From: SFWF01 sp045636705
Lineage (GTDB): Bacteria; Bacillota; Clostridia; Oscillospirales; Acutalibacteraceae
DNA: 64,000 nt
Direction of reading: 5' to 3'
Assembly: GCA_045636705.1 (NCBI GenBank)
Contig: JAZTYA010000030.1
Span: 1-64,000, forward strand
The translations under genes were made by a program, and so were the position numbers. The notes beneath the pieces are model-generated. The model was not told where the DNA came from and ran no database searches. It saw nothing but the letters and a program-made list of their open reading frames with translations. Below, one piece after another: positions 61,260 through 64,000 of the stretch; positions within the stretch are counted from its first letter, which is position 1; the number at the start of each line of letters is the position of its first letter.

Positions 61260-61829
61260 CTATACTATTTCAAAAAAAGTTTTATAATGGTCGTATGTTA
61301 CAAAAACAAGTCCATCGTTTGAATAAACCAGTCTCTGACTATTTCTATATCCATATTTAAAATTGATATCTGCTTCATACCATATTCTACCCTCTTTATT
61401 CGGCAAATGTTGATTTTCGTTATAATACTCTCCGCCAAAAATCATTTTATTGGGGCAGGCAGTTGATAAATTCGCTAATTTAGGTTTCCATCCATTTGTT
61501 TTTGCTTGTTCTGGGGTCAAATAGTATTCTGGTAGTTTTTTCGTGTACTTCACAGTCCAATCTGCACCATCTATTCCTTTTATGGTGGCAGTTCCGGCTT
61601 TTACTGTTGTCATAATTTTGATTTCGCAACGGCAAAAAGGATGGACTTGTGGTTCATACTCAGGACTATCATTTATATCCCAAATCTTTCCGTGCATAAT
61701 TCTGCATTGAATACAAGTTTTTAAATCTAATTTTGCTATCCAGTTTTTATAGTTTTTGCTTTGACCAAATTCAGGATTCCAATTGCTGCCGTTAATAATT
61801 TGCAATAGCAAAAATGCAAATACATCCAT
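61260..61829 (-). CDS. Polymorphic toxin: MuF-like domain fused to a barnase ribonuclease
   Basis: 189 residues. The N-terminal third has the Cys/His pattern of phage Mu F-like head proteins: CIQCRIMHGK, then PEYEPQVHPFCRCEI. The C-terminal 110 residues align to barnase with a constant offset of 79: Glu152, Arg162, Arg166 and His181 equal barnase Glu73, Arg83, Arg87 and His102 (WYEADINFKYGYRNSQR, YDHYKTF). Barnase Lys27 is replaced by Pro106. No signal peptide is evident. ATG 61829 has AAAGGAGGTGCAAG upstream. MuF-fused toxins are known from temperate phages and are followed by an immunity gene, as here. Likely a phage- or conjugation-derived growth-inhibition RNase. Confidence 0.92.
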   Translation of the reverse strand: MDVFAFLLLQIINGSNWNPEFGQSKNYKNWIAKLDLKTCIQCRIMHGKIWDINDSPEYEPQVHPFCRCEIKIMTTVKAGTATIKGIDGADWTVKYTKKLPEYYLTPEQAKTNGWKPKLANLSTACPNKMIFGGEYYNENQHLPNKEGRIWYEADINFKYGYRNSQRLVYSNDGLVFVTYDHYKTFFEIV

Positions 61830-61853
61830 TCTTGCACCTCCTTTATAATAAAC

Positions 61854-61869
61854 TTGTAAAATTTTACAA
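61854..61869. promoter_or_regulatory. Palindromic operator-like site ahead of the MuF-barnase gene
   Basis: A perfect 16-base palindrome, TTGTAAAATTTTACAA, lies 25-40 bases before the toxin ATG and directly after a minus-strand TATAAT (61874-61879), so it would cover the transcription start. A repressor site is plausible. No clear -35 box precedes the TATAAT. Confidence 0.4.
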
Positions 61870-61996
61870 AAATATTATAAAGTAAAAAGTGTAAGTGCGA
61901 AATGACACAAATGCAAATAAACGGACATCTTTTATTAAATATATATAACTATTAACTACAGTTTACATATATGCGAAAGCTTAATACTTGCTTTTC

Positions 61997-62317
61997 CTAT
62001 GATATTATTTTATAGATGAAGTTAGGAATTTCTTTGTGAAGGTCATCAAAAACCTCTATCATCAATTGACACTCTTTTTGCAATTCTTCATTAAGGGTGT
62101 AAAATCCGTGCAATTCAATTAAATAGTCTTTATCCTCTGAAAAGACATCTTGCATTAAATCCCAAAGAGCATCCCAGTTTTCTCCGTAAAAATCGTGAAA
62201 CCCAAACTTTTCTTTAAGCATTAAGTGAACTTCGCCTAATGTTTTACATTTAGAAAAATCTAATATTATAGGATTTTCGGTTATTTCTTTAAATGCATGA
62301 TAATCGTTATTGCTCAC
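61997..62317 (-). CDS. Barstar-family ribonuclease inhibitor (copy 2, diverged)
   Basis: 106 residues, same plan as copy 1 and 1,068 bases away. FYGENWDALWDLM keeps both barnase-binding aspartates. The first 39 codons and the last eight (NFIYKIIS) are almost unchanged between copies, but the segment between them differs at about half of positions. It stands upstream of the toxin, behind a relic of another toxin 3' end, so it is probably immunity to a lost or foreign barnase variant. GTG start 62317 with GGAGGATTAAA. Confidence 0.9.
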   Translation of the reverse strand: MSNNDYHAFKEITENPIILDFSKCKTLGEVHLMLKEKFGFHDFYGENWDALWDLMQDVFSEDKDYLIELHGFYTLNEELQKECQLMIEVFDDLHKEIPNFIYKIIS

Positions 62318-62327
62318 TTTAATCCTC

Positions 62328-62366
62328 CTATACTATTTCAAAAAAAGTTTTATAACGGTTGTATAT
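62328..62366 (-). pseudogene. 3' relic of a second barnase toxin gene
   Basis: Directly upstream of barstar copy 2, the last eleven codons of the barnase domain recur in the same position and spacing as at 61260 (reading YNRYKTFFEIV and then TAG, ten bases before the barstar GTG). The catalytic His is Arg in this copy, and an in-frame stop precedes the block. Nothing else of the toxin remains. Confidence 0.75.
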
Positions 62367-62411
62367 TCATGTTCCCAAAATAACATCGCTTATATCTGAT
62401 ATTTATTTTAT

Positions 62412-62440
62412 ATAATACCAAAACACTAATGTTTTTGCAA
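62412..62440 (-). promoter_or_regulatory. Putative promoter of barstar copy 2
   Basis: TTGCAA (62435-62440), 17 bases, TATTAT (62412-62417) on the minus strand, about 95 bases ahead of the GTG. It lies just past the transketolase terminator. Confidence 0.45.
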
Positions 62441-62448
62441 TAAAAAGA

Positions 62449-62472
62449 GCCGTAAGGATGATTCCTTACGGC
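62449..62472 (-). terminator. Terminator after the transketolase genes
   Basis: GCCGTAAGGA pairs with TCCTTACGGC, loop TGAT, followed on the minus strand by TCTTTTTATTG. Confidence 0.85.
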
Positions 62473-62482
62473 ATTTTTTAAA

Positions 62483-63427
62483 TTATTTAAGTAAAATTGC
62501 TTCTTTTGCTTTTTTAACGATATCCTTAGCACGAAGGCCGTATTTATCTAAAAGTTCAGCGGCAGGTCCTGATGAACCAAAGGTATCATTTACTCCGACT
62601 TTAAGCACGGGGACGGGATAGGTTTCGCTTAGATATTCCGAAACGGCACTGCCAAGACCACCGATAACGCTATGCTCCTCTGCGGTAACGATAACGCCTG
62701 TTTCCTTTGCGGCTTTTAGGACAATTTCGGTATCAAGCGGCTTAATTGTTGCCATATTGATAACACGAGCGTTTATGCCCTCTGCCTTTAAGGTTTCATA
62801 AGCCTCTAAAGCCTCTGCTACCATAAGACCTGTTGCGATAATGGTAACATCGTTGCCGTCTTTTAGGGTTGCGCCCTTGCCGATTTCAAACTTATAATTT
62901 TCATCAAAAACAACCGGAACTGCAAGTCTGCCTAAACGGATGTAAACAGGGCCGTCGAGTTCTAGTGCGGACTTTATTGCAAGCTTGGTTTCGGTATCGT
63001 CTGCAGGGTTAATAATTGTCATACCTGGGATGGTACGCATAATTCCGATATCCTCACAGCACTGATGTGTAGCGCCGTCCTCACCTACCGAGATGCCCGC
63101 ATGTGTTGCGGCAACGATAACGTTTAGGTGGGGATAGGCAACAGAGTTTCTTATCTGTTCAAAGGCTCTGCCTGCTGCAAACATAGCAAAGGAACTAGCA
63201 AACACCTTTTTGCCTGTTGCCGCAATACCTGCCGCAATGCTTATCATATTTTGTTCTGCAATACCGCAGTCATAAAATCTGTCGGGATAAGCCTCTTTAA
63301 ACTTAATTGTCTTTGTAGCCTCTGCCAAGTCGGCATCAAGCACTAAAAAATCATCCCTTTGGCTTCCAAGGTCAACTAAAGCCTGACCATAGGAATCACG
63401 GGTAGCAATTTTCTTAATATCTGCCAT
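62483..63427 (-). CDS. Transketolase, C-terminal subunit
   Basis: 314 residues: pyrimidine-binding domain with FYDCGIAEQNMISIAAGIA (the catalytic Glu of thiamine activation), FASSFAMFAAGRAFEQIR and GVSVGEDGATHQ-like AGISVGEDGATHQCCEDIG, and the C-terminal domain (VTAEEHSVIGGLGSAVSE). Split transketolases are the norm in many Clostridia and archaea. It moves two-carbon ketol groups in the pentose phosphate cycle. GGAGGGTATAACA precedes the ATG. Confidence 0.95.
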   Translation of the reverse strand: MADIKKIATRDSYGQALVDLGSQRDDFLVLDADLAEATKTIKFKEAYPDRFYDCGIAEQNMISIAAGIAATGKKVFASSFAMFAAGRAFEQIRNSVAYPHLNVIVAATHAGISVGEDGATHQCCEDIGIMRTIPGMTIINPADDTETKLAIKSALELDGPVYIRLGRLAVPVVFDENYKFEIGKGATLKDGNDVTIIATGLMVAEALEAYETLKAEGINARVINMATIKPLDTEIVLKAAKETGVIVTAEEHSVIGGLGSAVSEYLSETYPVPVLKVGVNDTFGSSGPAAELLDKYGLRAKDIVKKAKEAILLK

Positions 63428-63441
63428 TGTTATACCCTCCT

Positions 63442-64000
63442 TTAAGCCTTTAAGCTTGCGAGCTGTTCGTTAAGCTCTTTTAATGCAATTTCACACTGCT
63501 CATCGTTAGGAGCTTTTCCGTGCCAGCCACACTGGTTTTCCATAAAGGAAACGCCCTTACCCTTAACCGACTTCATAATGATTGCGGTGGGTTTATCGGT
63601 TACCTTTTCAGCGGCAAGTGTTGCCTTTTCAATTTGGTCGAAATCGTGTCCATCGATAACAATAACATTCCAACCAAAAGCCTCAAATTTCTTATCAAGC
63701 GGAGCCGGAGAGTTAACCTCATCAATGCTACCATCAATCTGAAGGCCGTTAAAATCGACAAAAGCGGTAAGATTTGAAAGCTTTTTGTTGCCTGCAAACA
63801 TAGCGGCCTCCCAAACTTGACCTTCTTCACATTCACCGTCGCCTAAAATGGTGTAAACACGATAGCCGTCATTGTAGTGCTTAGCCGAAAGCGCCATTCC
63901 TACTGCGCAAGAAATTCCCTGACCTAAAGAGCCTGAGCTCATATCAACGCCGGGGATGTGTTTCATATCGGGATGTCCTTGGAGGTATGAACCTGTCTTA
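63442..64000 (-). CDS. Transketolase, N-terminal subunit (5' end beyond window)
   Basis: The thiamine-diphosphate-binding half: HIPGVDMSSGSLGQGISCAV, YTILGDGECEEGQVWEAAMF and FVDFNGLQIDG are diagnostic (GDG...N motif). The frame stays open to the right edge (reading KTGSYLQGHPD before the internal Met at 63966), so the first 90 or so codons are missing. It ends 14 bases before the C-terminal subunit gene. Confidence 0.95.
   Translation of the reverse strand, partial: KTGSYLQGHPDMKHIPGVDMSSGSLGQGISCAVGMALSAKHYNDGYRVYTILGDGECEEGQVWEAAMFAGNKKLSNLTAFVDFNGLQIDGSIDEVNSPAPLDKKFEAFGWNVIVIDGHDFDQIEKATLAAEKVTDKPTAIIMKSVKGKGVSFMENQCGWHGKAPNDEQCEIALKELNEQLASLKA

Noticed and set aside
60869..62472. Intact prophage or integrated element carrying the barnase toxin.
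   Set aside because: No integrase, capsid or att-like direct repeats are visible between recJ and the transketolase genes; only the short islet is present.
62350..62532. Minus-strand 60-codon frame upstream of barstar copy 2.
   Set aside because: It runs through the transketolase end and its terminator and uses the wrong frame of the toxin relic; no ribosome site.

Overview
The window reads as chromosome of a low-GC, Gram-positive, endospore-forming member of the Clostridia, probably gut- or rumen-associated. Three kinds of evidence support this. Sporulation genes are present (a 26-residue spoVM, a SipL-like SPOCS/LysM protein, yabP, yabQ). Several gene strings follow known Firmicutes order: yicC-remA-gmk-rpoZ-priA-def-fmt-rsmB-rlmN-stp-pknB-rsgA...spoVM; mazG-hup-rqcP-yabP-yabQ-divIC-yabR; recJ-rel-dtd-MBL-hemZ. 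Secreted proteins carry Ser/Thr-rich 'TSSE' or 'TSSK' linkers, a dockerin and a cohesin-like domain. Almost everything is on the minus strand; the plus strand holds only aminotransferase-maf, two CNNM/CBS proteins, and mntP-dgk.

Layout. 1-5900: one giant secreted protein, cut by the left edge, with F5/8C-like, SGNH hydrolase and about 22 BspA-type leucine-rich repeats. 6-12 kb: uvrC behind a short polysaccharide-control cassette (Wzz-like CpsC, tyrosine kinase CpsD, PHP phosphatase CpsB, EpsC/CapD dehydratase) driven by a consensus sigma-A promoter. 12-13.8 kb: hpt with an orphan HPr-kinase-like/PqqD pair. 14-19.6 kb: aminotransferase, Maf, NhaC antiporter, GNAT and DUF2156 acyltransferases, and a solitary MazF. 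19.7-23.5 kb: a membrane-anchored cohesin-like protein and a dockerin-bearing glucosaminidase. 23.6-29.4 kb: aldose epimerase, two CNNM/CBS proteins, SipL-like protein, SpoVM and a small membrane protein. 29.4-43 kb: the large housekeeping operon, with a glycoside hydrolase lying between rsgA and spoVM. 43-50 kb: mntP, two diacylglycerol-kinase-like genes, groESL, an rRNA methyltransferase, a lone fumarase alpha subunit. 50-53 kb: the yab/divIC sporulation-division string. 53-60.8 kb: nucleosidase, zinc ribbon, hemZ, MBL, dtd, rel, recJ. 60.9-62.4 kb: an accessory islet with a MuF-barnase toxin, its barstar, a second diverged barstar, and the 3' relic of a lost toxin copy. 62.4 kb to the end: split transketolase, its N-terminal half cut by the right edge.

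The most notable items are the barnase/barstar duplication islet, the adjacent cohesin/dockerin pair on a cell-wall hydrolase, the orphan PqqD/HprK-like pair, and two genes below common ORF-length cutoffs (spoVM and rpoZ). No rRNA, tRNA, CRISPR array or insertion sequence was recognised. No gap between genes exceeds 300 bases.
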